From Polyangia bacterium (GTDB taxonomy: Bacteria; Myxococcota_A; Polyangia; Nannocystales; Nannocystaceae), in assembly GCA_030429545.1 (NCBI GenBank), contig JAUIFF010000020.1:1-64000 (forward strand): a stretch of 64,000 bases of DNA, read 5' to 3'. The stretch's first letter is position 1; each line of letters opens with the position of its first letter. This document shows, piece after piece, positions 56,488 to 63,727 of the stretch. The translations under genes were made by a program, and so were the position numbers. The notes under the pieces were generated by a model that saw only the letters and a program-made list of their open reading frames with translations, ran no database searches and was not told the origin of the DNA.

Positions 56488-57018
56488 ATGGTGTGCGCTG
56501 TGCAGCACAGACCTAGCAGGCCTCCTCTTCAGCCCGTGTGGCGATGGCTGCTGATCGCTGCTGGATGGTTGTGTGTCGGTCTGGCGGCGGCCGGAGTGGT
56601 GCTTCCGCTGTTGCCGACGACCCCGTTTTTATTGCTCGCGGCCGCCTGCTTTTCGCGTTCTTCGGAGCGGTTTTACCGGTGGCTCCTCAACAATCGTCAT
56701 TTTGGGCCGCTTCTCCTGCAGTGGCGAGAAAACCGCTCGGTTTCATTGCGCAGCAAACGAGTGGCCCAGGTCATGCTCGTGGTGACGTTTGGCAGTACAT
56801 GTATGTGGTTTGTACCCAACGACATTGCTCGCGTTGTGCTGGCTGTATTCGGTTTGACAATGTTTGTCATCGTCAGTCGTTTACGGGTCGCCGACCCTGC
56901 AGATGTTGCGGCCACCTGCGATGAGCTGTGCGGCGCCGATGCGAGCCGTCACTCGACCGACGCGGTGTGCAGCGCTCGTGCAAAGACCTTGCCGCACACG
57001 GAGCTGTCTGCCCGCTGA
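56488..57018 (+). CDS. YbaN-family inner-membrane protein (DUF454)
   Basis: A 176-residue protein with three hydrophobic helices: WRWLLIAAGWLCVGLAAAGVVLPLLP, then PFLLLAAACFSRSSERFYRWLLNN, and VAQVMLVVTFGSTCMWF. The signature PLLPTTPFLLLAAACFSRSSERFYRWLLNNRHFGPLL matches the YbaN/DUF454 family in order and length. The biological role of the family is not firmly known. The start is the ATG at 56488, with a longer in-frame extension upstream that has no family similarity. It converges on the HhH-domain protein; a small hairpin terminator overlaps its stop. Confidence 0.88.
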   Translation: MVCAVQHRPSRPPLQPVWRWLLIAAGWLCVGLAAAGVVLPLLPTTPFLLLAAACFSRSSERFYRWLLNNRHFGPLLLQWRENRSVSLRSKRVAQVMLVVTFGSTCMWFVPNDIARVVLAVFGLTMFVIVSRLRVADPADVAATCDELCGADASRHSTDAVCSARAKTLPHTELSAR

Positions 57019-57033
57019 GCGCGGGTTTTATTT
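57011..57033 (+). terminator. Terminator overlapping the end of the ybaN-like gene
   Basis: A 5-bp stem CCCGC/GCGGG with loop TGAGC, followed by TTTTATTT, covering the stop codon of the YbaN gene. Confidence 0.6.
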
Positions 57034-57813
57034 GCGTTTTCGCCGACGCCCGGCGACCAGGTTTTTTTGCAGTTCGCCGAGCACATCAAATTTTCCGAGT
57101 GCTGCGAGTTTTGCTTGCTCTGGCCAGGTTGTCGGGTCGATCCCGCGAAAGCGGGAACCCGCAGCGTGCAAGATCTCCCTCAGCCGTGTCGCTGGTGTAT
57201 GCGCGAGGGTTGCAAAAGTCGTGATGCCAGACCCTTGGAGGACCTTTGCCGACTTCGGGCCGATGCCTTCGATACGTTGCAGGTTGTCCACTGCTTGGGC
57301 CGCTTGTCCCGCGGCTTGTCGGCATGGATCACACGGTGGACGCCGACGAACTCCGGTGAACGTCTCCACCCACATGTATATACGACAAAGTGCCTGTGTT
57401 CTCTGGTTTTGTGTGTATATCCATTGAGATCGGCAGTCGGTTAGGGTCTGGGCACGCAACAACCTAGTTGTATGTTCACGGTGAGCGGACTGCTCGCGGC
57501 GGGCTAATGCGGCGGCCTCACGGGATTCATGGCGCGCCCGTTGGCGTTTGTCCAAAAATTCAGCCACCGCCAGGCGACGTCCAGAGGCCTGCTTCTTTCG
57601 CTGTTGTGCGGCCTGTTTAGCGTGCTGCAATCGCGGCTGCCGGCAACCTTGCTCGAGGTGTTGATGGACTGATTTCGCCAGGTCTTCGACCTCGCGACGA
57701 CGTGCCTCTGACTCGAGTTGTCGCTGTACACGTGCAGCTTGCGCTTGCTCGCGCAGCAACTTCACCTCGGCGCGCAGGGATGCGAGCACAGCAGCCCGTT
57801 GCCGACGACCCAC
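57028..57813 (-). CDS. Coiled-coil protein with C-terminal helix-hairpin-helix DNA-binding-type domain, gas-vesicle cluster associated
   Basis: A 261-residue protein. The first ~140 residues are a charged coiled coil rich in Gln/Arg/Ala (REQAQAARVQRQLESEARRREVEDL). The segment IYMWVETFTG follows. Residues ~175-240 carry a helix-hairpin-helix unit (LQRIEGIGPKSAKVLQGSGITTFATLA), the pattern used in DUF4332-like and topoisomerase or nuclease accessory domains. A basic tail (GRRRKRK) ends it. A near twin of the N-terminal half, ending YGWVEEFTG, is encoded on the other side of the cluster at 58641-59270. Role unknown; DNA or polymer binding is inferred. Start at GTG 57813. Confidence 0.68.
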   Translation of the reverse strand: MGRRQRAAVLASLRAEVKLLREQAQAARVQRQLESEARRREVEDLAKSVHQHLEQGCRQPRLQHAKQAAQQRKKQASGRRLAVAEFLDKRQRARHESREAAALARREQSAHREHTTRLLRAQTLTDCRSQWIYTQNQRTQALCRIYMWVETFTGVRRRPPCDPCRQAAGQAAQAVDNLQRIEGIGPKSAKVLQGSGITTFATLAHTPATRLREILHAAGSRFRGIDPTTWPEQAKLAALGKFDVLGELQKNLVAGRRRKRK

Positions 57814-57815
57814 TG

Positions 57816-58451
57816 CTAGCCGCCCCCGTCCTCGGGCGAGGCCAAGACAACATGGAGGTGATGGTCGTCTGCAGTGATACTCTCAATGTGGATAAGCGAG
57901 GACAGTAGTGAGGCCGTGATCCGGGCGGTCGGGTTGCGCGAAACCCCGGGAATCTTGAGGAGATCGAACACGATCCGATCTTCACATGCATCTACAATGA
58001 GTTGGGGCCGCGCTGGGAGATGGTGCACCAAGTCGCCTGGACGCGAGAGGTCGAGGACCCCCGACTTGATCAAGACGGCGAGGGGGGACACGCTGTGGCC
58101 GGCGAGCGCCAGGTCGATATCCGCGAGTCGAACACTCACTTGGACCGAGTCGGCAGCGATCGCCACACGCTCGATACCGAAGGAAAAGCTGGCCTTGATC
58201 GGCGTCCCCATCGCGTTGAGCTCAGCACCCAGGCGGATAAACGGGGGCGCCACATCGATGCGCAGACCAAACGGAAAAATGTTGCGGGGCGTCGCATGTT
58301 CGGCGAGCCAGCGCAATCCGGCAAGTGGCACGCTCAGGCGACGACCGACCAAACCCCGGGCAGCTCGCACAAGTTCAGACGGGTTCCGATAAAGGAATCC
58401 ACAGCTAGCGTAAATAACTTCCCCTATCTTCACAGCATTTGAGGTTAGCAT
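57816..58451 (-). CDS. Unknown protein of the gas-vesicle cluster
   Basis: About 211 residues from ATG 58451. A first stretch reads KIGEVIYASCGFLYRNPSELVRAARGLVGRRL, followed by a conserved-looking domain with PRNIFPFGLRIDVAPPFIRLGAELNAMGTPIKASFSFGIERVAIAADSVQVSVRLADIDLAL, then a region LIKSGVLDLSRPGDLVHHLPARPQLIVDAC. The alternating strands suggest a beta-sandwich of about 150 residues. No family recognised. It is two bases upstream of the HhH protein gene (one operon), in the divergent arm of the cluster. A longer frame begins upstream but lacks a sensible start. Confidence 0.6.
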   Translation of the reverse strand: MLTSNAVKIGEVIYASCGFLYRNPSELVRAARGLVGRRLSVPLAGLRWLAEHATPRNIFPFGLRIDVAPPFIRLGAELNAMGTPIKASFSFGIERVAIAADSVQVSVRLADIDLALAGHSVSPLAVLIKSGVLDLSRPGDLVHHLPARPQLIVDACEDRIVFDLLKIPGVSRNPTARITASLLSSLIHIESITADDHHLHVVLASPEDGGG

Positions 58452-58640
58452 TATTATGACCCAAGGGACATGTTGTTCATGTGCCAGGGAAGTCCGGTGG
58501 TGATGGTCAACGCGGACCGTCGCAATGCAACACGCCTGGGCATGATGGGCAGTGCCGAACCTATGGGGCGTAAATGAATGTAGACGGGCTTCTCCAATGC
58601 GGCCTATGCTCACTTTGGTAGGTGATGGGGGAAATCCAGC

Positions 58641-59270
58641 ATGAAGGATCTGCGACAAGTTCAATCGATCGGATATCGGGAGCTGCTGCGCTCGCGCGTA
58701 CGCCAGTTGCGGCACGATATTATTTCGACCCAGCGCGATGCATTTACAACGGCTCGCGCCGAGCGGGCCGCCGACGTAGCTTCCCGTCACGACCAGGTGC
58801 GCGAGATGATCGATATCGAATTTCGACAGGCGCGACTCGACCAGGCCGCAATCGATCGCGCGGCACGTAAGCACTGCGTCACAACCCGCCACCATGACGT
58901 TCAACAGGAACTAGCGACACATCGCCACACCCGCATCACCGAGGGCCAACATGAGCACGAGCAGCGGATGCGACAGGGTCGAGAGCGCAAACGACTCGTG
59001 CAAGATCAAGCAAATACACTCCACGCGGAAATCGCTGCAGACGAGTCGCAGCGGTTGGCAGCTGCACGGACGCTCCACATCGATCGCATGACCGAACATG
59101 TCGCCCGCATGCGTTATGTGCACGAGCACGGGATCCAGACCCATCAGCTCTTGCACAGGCACAATCTCCAAACGGCACAAATGTGTCGTCGGTCCCGCGA
59201 CGAGCGAGAAGCGACTCTCAATTCAGTGTATGGTTGGGTCGAGGAGTTCACCGGGCGTTCCCTGCGTTGA
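58641..59270 (+). CDS. Coiled-coil protein upstream of gvpG
   Basis: A 209-residue, highly charged coiled coil (many Arg/Gln/His/Asp) with long helical runs: RELLRSRVRQLRHDIISTQRDAF and QRLAAARTLHIDRMTEHVARMRYVHE. It ends VYGWVEEFTGRSLR. It lacks any globular domain. Together with gvpG nine bases downstream and gvpK it forms the start of the plus-strand unit. Its terminal motif and composition match the N-terminal half of the HhH protein on the opposite side, so the two may form a pair. No gvp gene name is assigned. Confidence 0.68.
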   Translation: MKDLRQVQSIGYRELLRSRVRQLRHDIISTQRDAFTTARAERAADVASRHDQVREMIDIEFRQARLDQAAIDRAARKHCVTTRHHDVQQELATHRHTRITEGQHEHEQRMRQGRERKRLVQDQANTLHAEIAADESQRLAAARTLHIDRMTEHVARMRYVHEHGIQTHQLLHRHNLQTAQMCRRSRDEREATLNSVYGWVEEFTGRSLR

Positions 59271-59279
59271 GTTGAACAC

Positions 59280-59555
59280 ATGCTTATTGTTGACGACCTG
59301 TTGGCCGCGCCCTTCCGTGGTTTGTTGTGGGTGATGCGAGAAATCGTCGAGGCGGCCGAGCAGGAACTCGAAGCCGAAGCCGATGAAATCCGCGACCGCT
59401 TACGTGAGCTCTACATGTTGCTCGAGACAGGCAGGATCACCGAGGCCGAGTTTGACGCCGAGGAAGGGCCTTTGCTCGATCGCCTCGACGAGTTAGAAAA
59501 CGAGGAGCAGGGCGATCCTGATGGGCCTACACAGTCTTTGGAGGATGATGGGTAG
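59280..59555 (+). CDS. gvpG: Gas vesicle protein GvpG
   Basis: A 91-residue protein, the usual family length. The signature reads DDLLAAPFRGLLWVMREIVEAAEQELEAEADEIRDRLRELYMLLETGRITEAEFDAEEGPLLDRLDEL, matching GvpG (the W/R-MREI and EFDAEE blocks). GvpG is a minor component that interacts with GvpF/L and helps assemble the gas vesicle shell. It lies nine bases after the coiled-coil gene and its 3' end overlaps gvpK, showing tight translational linkage. Confidence 0.93.
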   Translation: MLIVDDLLAAPFRGLLWVMREIVEAAEQELEAEADEIRDRLRELYMLLETGRITEAEFDAEEGPLLDRLDELENEEQGDPDGPTQSLEDDG

Positions 59556-59835
59556 CCCGACCGAGGAGGGAGGCCGACGGCTCGATGTCGACCCCAATGC
59601 CTTGCGTGGCGGACTCGGTCAACTCGTTTTGACCCTCGTCAAGCTGATCCACGAGTTGCTCGAACGCCAGGCGATCAGGCGGATGGACGCCGGCTCGCTC
59701 AGCGAGCAACAAATCGAAGACCTCGGCACAACCCTGATGCAGCAGGCCGAGGAAATCGAGCGCCTGTGCGAAGTCTTGGGCCTGCGCGAGGAGGATCTCA
59801 ATCTCGACCTCGGTCCCCTCGGCAAACTGATGTAA
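59545..59835 (+). CDS. gvpK: Gas vesicle protein GvpK
   Basis: About 96 residues from the ATG at 59545, overlapping the gvpG end by 11 bases; the neighbouring ATG at 59548 is an alternative and a GGAGG lies just upstream. The signature LVLTLVKLIHELLERQAIRRMDAGSLSEQQIEDLGTTLMQQAEEIERLCEVLGL matches GvpK. It is a conserved minor protein needed for vesicle formation, exact role unsettled. It is part of the plus-strand run and is followed by a GvpA/J-like gene 10 bp later. Confidence 0.92.
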   Translation: MMGSPTEEGGRRLDVDPNALRGGLGQLVLTLVKLIHELLERQAIRRMDAGSLSEQQIEDLGTTLMQQAEEIERLCEVLGLREEDLNLDLGPLGKLM

Positions 59836-59845
59836 AAGATACGCC

Positions 59846-60214
59846 ATGGCGAATCGGGCGATTATCCATGGCACACGCAGCTCCAATCTGGCGGATGTAC
59901 TCGAGCGCGTGCTGGACAAGGGGTTGGTGATCGCCGGCGACATTAAGATCAAGCTCGTCGAGATCGAGTTGTTGACCATCCAGCTGCGACTCGTTGTGTG
60001 CTCGGTCGACCGCGCGATCGAACTCGGCATTGATTGGTGGCGCCACGATCCCAATCTTGCCGTCGACTCTCCCGACGCAGCGAAGAAAGTCGGCGACAAC
60101 CAGTCGTCGACAACGGTCGATGTTCAGATTCAGTCGCTCGAGCAACAGATTGCGCGGCTGCGGGCGGATGTACTTGAGCGCAGTGCCAAGGATAAAACGC
60201 TCGACCCGTCCTAG
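59846..60214 (+). CDS. gvpJ: GvpA/GvpJ-superfamily gas vesicle protein (GvpJ-like)
   Basis: A 122-residue protein. Residues ~12-65 carry the GvpA-family fold: SNLADVLERVLDKGLVIAGDIKIKLVEIELLTIQLRLVVCSVDRAIELGIDWW, with the helix-strand-strand-helix pattern. The helical extension of ~55 residues after it separates it from the main shell protein GvpA (~70 residues) and fits GvpJ/M-type tip or nucleation proteins. It ends convergently 12 bases before a second family member on the minus strand. The gvpJ label is by pattern and length, not exact subfamily typing. Confidence 0.8.
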   Translation: MANRAIIHGTRSSNLADVLERVLDKGLVIAGDIKIKLVEIELLTIQLRLVVCSVDRAIELGIDWWRHDPNLAVDSPDAAKKVGDNQSSTTVDVQIQSLEQQIARLRADVLERSAKDKTLDPS

Positions 60215-60226
60215 CAGCGCTTCGCC

Positions 60227-60520
60227 CTAGATTCCGTCCTCATCGGGAATCATCGGCGGGTCGAGTACCCAGCGGCGACGCGGGTGGACAAACCCGGCAG
60301 AAATCGCCGTGTCGGTCGCACACAGAATTACTTGTAGACCCAAGTAAAGTAGATCAACGTCGGCAACTGAGATAACGAGTTCACCCCGGACAACAGCCCC
60401 CTTGTGCAGCACGCGGTCGAGTGCCTCACATAGCGACACCTCGCGTCGCTGATCGTTGGTGAGCCCTTCGCCACCGATGACACGGTCGTCGAATTCTAGC
60501 TTGTCTCGTTCGTGCGCCAA
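60227..60520 (-). CDS. GvpA/GvpJ-superfamily gas vesicle protein (GvpS/GvpM-like)
   Basis: About 97 residues if the TTG at 60520 is used; it is preceded by a GGGGA site. The core VSLCEALDRVLHKGAVVRGELVISVADVDLLYLGLQVILCATDTAISAG is the family fold, with the ISVADVDLLYLGL run typical of GvpS/GvpM-like minor proteins. The core alone would start at a GTG at 60439. The 3' end of the ArsA-like gene overlaps the longer form by 25 bases. It probably helps shell assembly rather than forming the main wall. It is the last gene of the minus-strand unit. Confidence 0.7.
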   Translation of the reverse strand: MAHERDKLEFDDRVIGGEGLTNDQRREVSLCEALDRVLHKGAVVRGELVISVADVDLLYLGLQVILCATDTAISAGFVHPRRRWVLDPPMIPDEDGI

Positions 60521-62436
60521 AGCTGCTTCCCCAACGAGGTTAACACATCGAGCTGGGTTGGGCTCACGCCACGAGTGATGTGTATACAAGAGAGATCCTG
60601 TTGTGCCCAGTGGGCAAGTACAGGTCTTTGCTGCTCGGCGAGGGCCAGGCAGCGAGAGCAATTGTCGACTGGTGCGACCACCTGGTTGACGACCACGGTA
60701 TCGATACACAGGGGGATGTCCCGGCAGGTTTTGAGTAACCGGAGGGCTTCGGCATAGGCAACTTCGGTTGGCAACGTGACCAATAAAAGCCGGGTTTGCT
60801 CGGGGTCGCTGAGGACGGCTCGCAGCTGCTTGAGGTTGCGCGAAAGCGCAATCAGCCGGTCGCTGAGTTGAGGTGCCCGGAGGATCCGGCGGTACTTCAA
60901 CAACACCTCAAACATCGTCCGGATCCACTGTGAGAGCAACTCAGGTAGTTGTAGTAGGCGGACCAAGTGCCCGGTCGCGGCGCAGTCGAGCACCACACAG
61001 GTATCGGGGTCCGCGAGCAGTTCGGGCAGCACTTGTGTAACTGCAATCATCTCGTCGAGCCCCGGAGGACCTACGTCGAGTAGATGTTCCATGACCTCAT
61101 CGTCAAACGAGAGGTCGACACCCGCCGGCTTTCGCAGCAAACTCCCCTCGACATCCTGCAGGTAGGTTTGGCGGAGCGCTTGCCACTGCGCCGTTGCATC
61201 GACAGTTTGGGCCTGTTTGCCTGGTGCGATGGTGACCGGGCGCGTACCCACCTCCACACCCAAGTGGCTCGTAAATGTCGGGTTGGGATCGGTGGAAAGT
61301 AAGACGACGCGATGCTTGGTCGACCACCCCAGTGCAGTTGCACATGCAACTGTTGTCTTGCCCACGCCCCCCTTGCCCGCAACCATCACCAGGCGACAAC
61401 TCGGCGGCACTGACAACTGTTGCCCGCGTACCCGTGGCGGTGAGCCGACGATCGACGGCCTGGGTGGGGAACCGAGGTCGAGGGGAGTCGCGTGCGCCCA
61501 AAACAGGTCGAGCGCGCAACCCCGAGGTTCGTTTGTTAGCTGTGCAATCTCGAGGACCCTGCGCTCCTGCAAAAAAGCCGTGGCCGTGTGTAGGGCCATC
61601 TTCTCGGTCTGGGCAGCGGCCAAACAGCTCGCGCACGTTGGCGTTGCGGGAGTGCGACGGTTGACGAGGACAAACTCGACGTCGATCCCGAGCTTGCCCA
61701 ACTCGTCGGCCATGCTTTGGGTGTCTGACAGAGCCGAACGCTCAGCGGTGGTCACGAACACAAATCGGCATTGCCCGGAGCGCAGTAGCTCCGTCACCCG
61801 ACGGCAGCGCTCGCGCAGGTCGTCGATAAACGCGTCGGTGTGATCAGGCTGGTAGCTCCCGCGAAACGTGGCGAGTAAAAACCGGTGCTTGGCAAGCAGA
61901 GCATCGAGCGTATCGAACCACTGTGTCAGCAAGGTTGGGCTCGCCAGCATTCGCAGCGTATGCCCGCCCGGAGCGGTGTCGAGGATCAGCTGGTCGACCG
62001 CCGGGTCGGAGATGATGTCGGACAGCGCCAATACGGCCATGAGTTCATCGAGCCCCGGAAGCGGAAGGTCGAGAAATTGTTGGATATCGTGTTCGTCGAG
62101 AAAGGTTCCCCGCCGGGCAATCTCTGCCAGCGTGGCATCGTGAGCATGGCGAAACGCTTGATGGCGGGCGCGGGCATCAAGTTCGCGGACTTCGACGTTC
62201 GCCGGTACGGTCGCGTCATCGAGGCAGTCGCCCAGGGAATGGGCAGGGTCGATGGAAAGCAGGACGAGTCGGCGTTGGGGTGCAGCGCGTGCAATTGTCA
62301 ATGCACATGCAACAGCCGCAGTCGTCTTGCCCACGCCACCGCGCCCGCTCAGCACCAACAGTCGACAGTCCGATGCAGCGAACGCCTGCGGAAGACCGCC
62401 CATCAGCGTGTCAAACCGCGAGGTTGAGCTCGACAA
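60496..62436 (-). CDS. Double ArsA/Get3-like ATPase in the gas-vesicle cluster
   Basis: A 646-residue fusion of two homologous ATPase halves. Half one has the Walker A LSGRGGVGKTT near residue 30, LSIDPAHSLGDCLDD, and the DTAPGGHTLRML switch. Half two has AGKGGVGKTT near residue 350, STDPNPTFTSHLG, and LDCAATGHLVRLL. Each half contains a Cys-x-x-Cys pair: CASC near residue 265 and CSRC near residue 592, equivalent in position to the zinc-binding CxxC of eukaryotic Get3. There is no arsenite-sensing or permease gene near. ArsA/Get3 proteins shield or deliver hydrophobic proteins. Placement between gvpF/L and a gvpS-like gene, overlapping both, makes a chaperone-like role in vesicle assembly the leading inference. 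Confidence 0.85.
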   Translation of the reverse strand: MSSSTSRFDTLMGGLPQAFAASDCRLLVLSGRGGVGKTTAAVACALTIARAAPQRRLVLLSIDPAHSLGDCLDDATVPANVEVRELDARARHQAFRHAHDATLAEIARRGTFLDEHDIQQFLDLPLPGLDELMAVLALSDIISDPAVDQLILDTAPGGHTLRMLASPTLLTQWFDTLDALLAKHRFLLATFRGSYQPDHTDAFIDDLRERCRRVTELLRSGQCRFVFVTTAERSALSDTQSMADELGKLGIDVEFVLVNRRTPATPTCASCLAAAQTEKMALHTATAFLQERRVLEIAQLTNEPRGCALDLFWAHATPLDLGSPPRPSIVGSPPRVRGQQLSVPPSCRLVMVAGKGGVGKTTVACATALGWSTKHRVVLLSTDPNPTFTSHLGVEVGTRPVTIAPGKQAQTVDATAQWQALRQTYLQDVEGSLLRKPAGVDLSFDDEVMEHLLDVGPPGLDEMIAVTQVLPELLADPDTCVVLDCAATGHLVRLLQLPELLSQWIRTMFEVLLKYRRILRAPQLSDRLIALSRNLKQLRAVLSDPEQTRLLLVTLPTEVAYAEALRLLKTCRDIPLCIDTVVVNQVVAPVDNCSRCLALAEQQRPVLAHWAQQDLSCIHITRGVSPTQLDVLTSLGKQLWRTNETS

Positions 62437-63175
62437 AGCTCACGGGTGCCCAGGAGCCGCTGACATTGAACGTGAAGTTCGCATCGAAGGAGGATGCTGC
62501 CTCGCCGACGACACGATCGAAATCATCGAGTTCGTCGCGCGCCACCAGGCACGAAAGATCCATCACCACCCGTTCGTTGCGCGGGGGATTGCGGATGTGT
62601 TCGACCTCATGGCGGTTGAAGACTTCCGCGACCTGCTCGTAAAGTCGGTCGCGTTCCTCGGTGAGTAGGTGCTCAAACAACCGACCAAGGTCGATCATTT
62701 CTTCGCGTACAGCTTGTTGGATATCGCCGATGGCATCGCGGGCTGAGCGGAGTTCGGCGTGGAGCCCCACAAAATACTCGAACACATTGGAGACATCCCA
62801 GACAACTCTGACAGACATCTCGACCTTGCCTTCAACGCCCTTGAGCTGCTCGCCGAACTCCTCCTGGTTTTGGCTGAGCAGCTCCTTCAGCTCCGCTTTG
62901 GATGCGGCGACCGTGCCAAACTTAAACGGGACGACCGTGCAGATCTCCATTAGTTGCTTAAGCACATTCATGTGGGCCGAGAGGTTGCGACGCTCCGGCC
63001 GGATCCGTTTTTTCTTCACCGGGCTGATCAGGGCTGTGACCGCACCTACCGTGACGGTCTCGACACGAGCACCTTCGAGGCCCGTAAGTTCTGGAATTTC
63101 TTCCTGGAACTCTGCACGCATGAGCGCATAGATGTATGGGCTTTGAGTCGTACTGCCTGCGGTCGTCATGTCCAT
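62411..63175 (-). CDS. gvpF: Gas vesicle protein of the GvpF/GvpL family
   Basis: A 254-residue protein. It opens YIYALMRAEFQEEIP, then VGAVTALISPVKKKRIRPERRNLSAHMNVLKQLMEICTVVPFKFGTVAASKAEL, and an extended central helix with LSQNQEEFGEQLKGVEGKVEMSVRVVW, ending DSFDANFTFNVSGSWAPVSFVELNL. This order matches GvpF/GvpL proteins. They contact GvpA and assist nucleation. It overlaps the ATPase gene start by 26 bases. Whether it is F or L cannot be decided by eye; gvpF is used as a family label. Confidence 0.9.
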   Translation of the reverse strand: MDMTTAGSTTQSPYIYALMRAEFQEEIPELTGLEGARVETVTVGAVTALISPVKKKRIRPERRNLSAHMNVLKQLMEICTVVPFKFGTVAASKAELKELLSQNQEEFGEQLKGVEGKVEMSVRVVWDVSNVFEYFVGLHAELRSARDAIGDIQQAVREEMIDLGRLFEHLLTEERDRLYEQVAEVFNRHEVEHIRNPPRNERVVMDLSCLVARDELDDFDRVVGEAASSFDANFTFNVSGSWAPVSFVELNLAV

Positions 63176-63307
63176 CCTCGTCGTGAGCGTGCGTGCTCCG
63201 GGCCATCGTGTCGGAAAATCAGCAAGATGCCAAGTCGACCGTTTCGTTCAGCGCAACGGCGAATCGATGCCAATGCGCAAAACCATCACATACTTGTGTG
63301 TGCAGCG

Positions 63308-63727
63308 TTATCGACCATGTTGAACCTCAAGGGTCAGGCCGACAAAGTCGAAGGTGTTTTGCAGTGCACGTGCAACTGGTGGCTCGAGGATTCGGCGCCC
63401 GTGGTCGACCGAGCCCAGCACGACTGAACTGAGCTTGCGGCGAAAACGTCCAAACAAGCCAGCCCTCGCGGTTTGTGTTGTGGGCGGTGGATTGTCCTCG
63501 CGTGTGACCGAATTTGTTTGCTTGTGTAGCCGTTGCCACAGGCTGCCAAAGCGCTTGCGTGTCGTGACACGCGGCTGGCGAAAACTCGCTATTTTGCGCG
63601 CCTTTCGACGACGCTTCCAGCATTGGACCAGCTTGATACTGCCCCACTTGAGCACTCGCCACGAGTAACGGCCGAGTATTCGCATACCCCACCACATCGC
63701 TAGCCGCATCAGCACGCGGGCGAGCAT
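63308..63727 (-). CDS. Small basic protein between gvpN and gvpF/L
   Basis: A 139-residue protein, strongly basic, with a first hydrophobic-amphipathic stretch MLARVLMRLAMWWGMRILGRYSW and several Arg/Lys clusters (KRRRKARKIASF). The C-terminal half includes LFGRFRRKLSSVVLGSVDHGRRILEP. It begins directly after the gvpN stop (TAA-ATG overlap pattern), showing coupling. No family recognised. It may be an amphipathic assembly factor. A 132-bp gap separates it from gvpF/L. Confidence 0.55.
   Translation of the reverse strand: MLARVLMRLAMWWGMRILGRYSWRVLKWGSIKLVQCWKRRRKARKIASFRQPRVTTRKRFGSLWQRLHKQTNSVTREDNPPPTTQTARAGLFGRFRRKLSSVVLGSVDHGRRILEPPVARALQNTFDFVGLTLEVQHGR

Noticed and set aside
60496..62436. 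Arsenite-transporting ATPase for arsenic resistance
   Set aside because: No arsB, arsR or arsD nearby and the gene overlaps gas-vesicle genes; the CxxC pairs match Get3 better.
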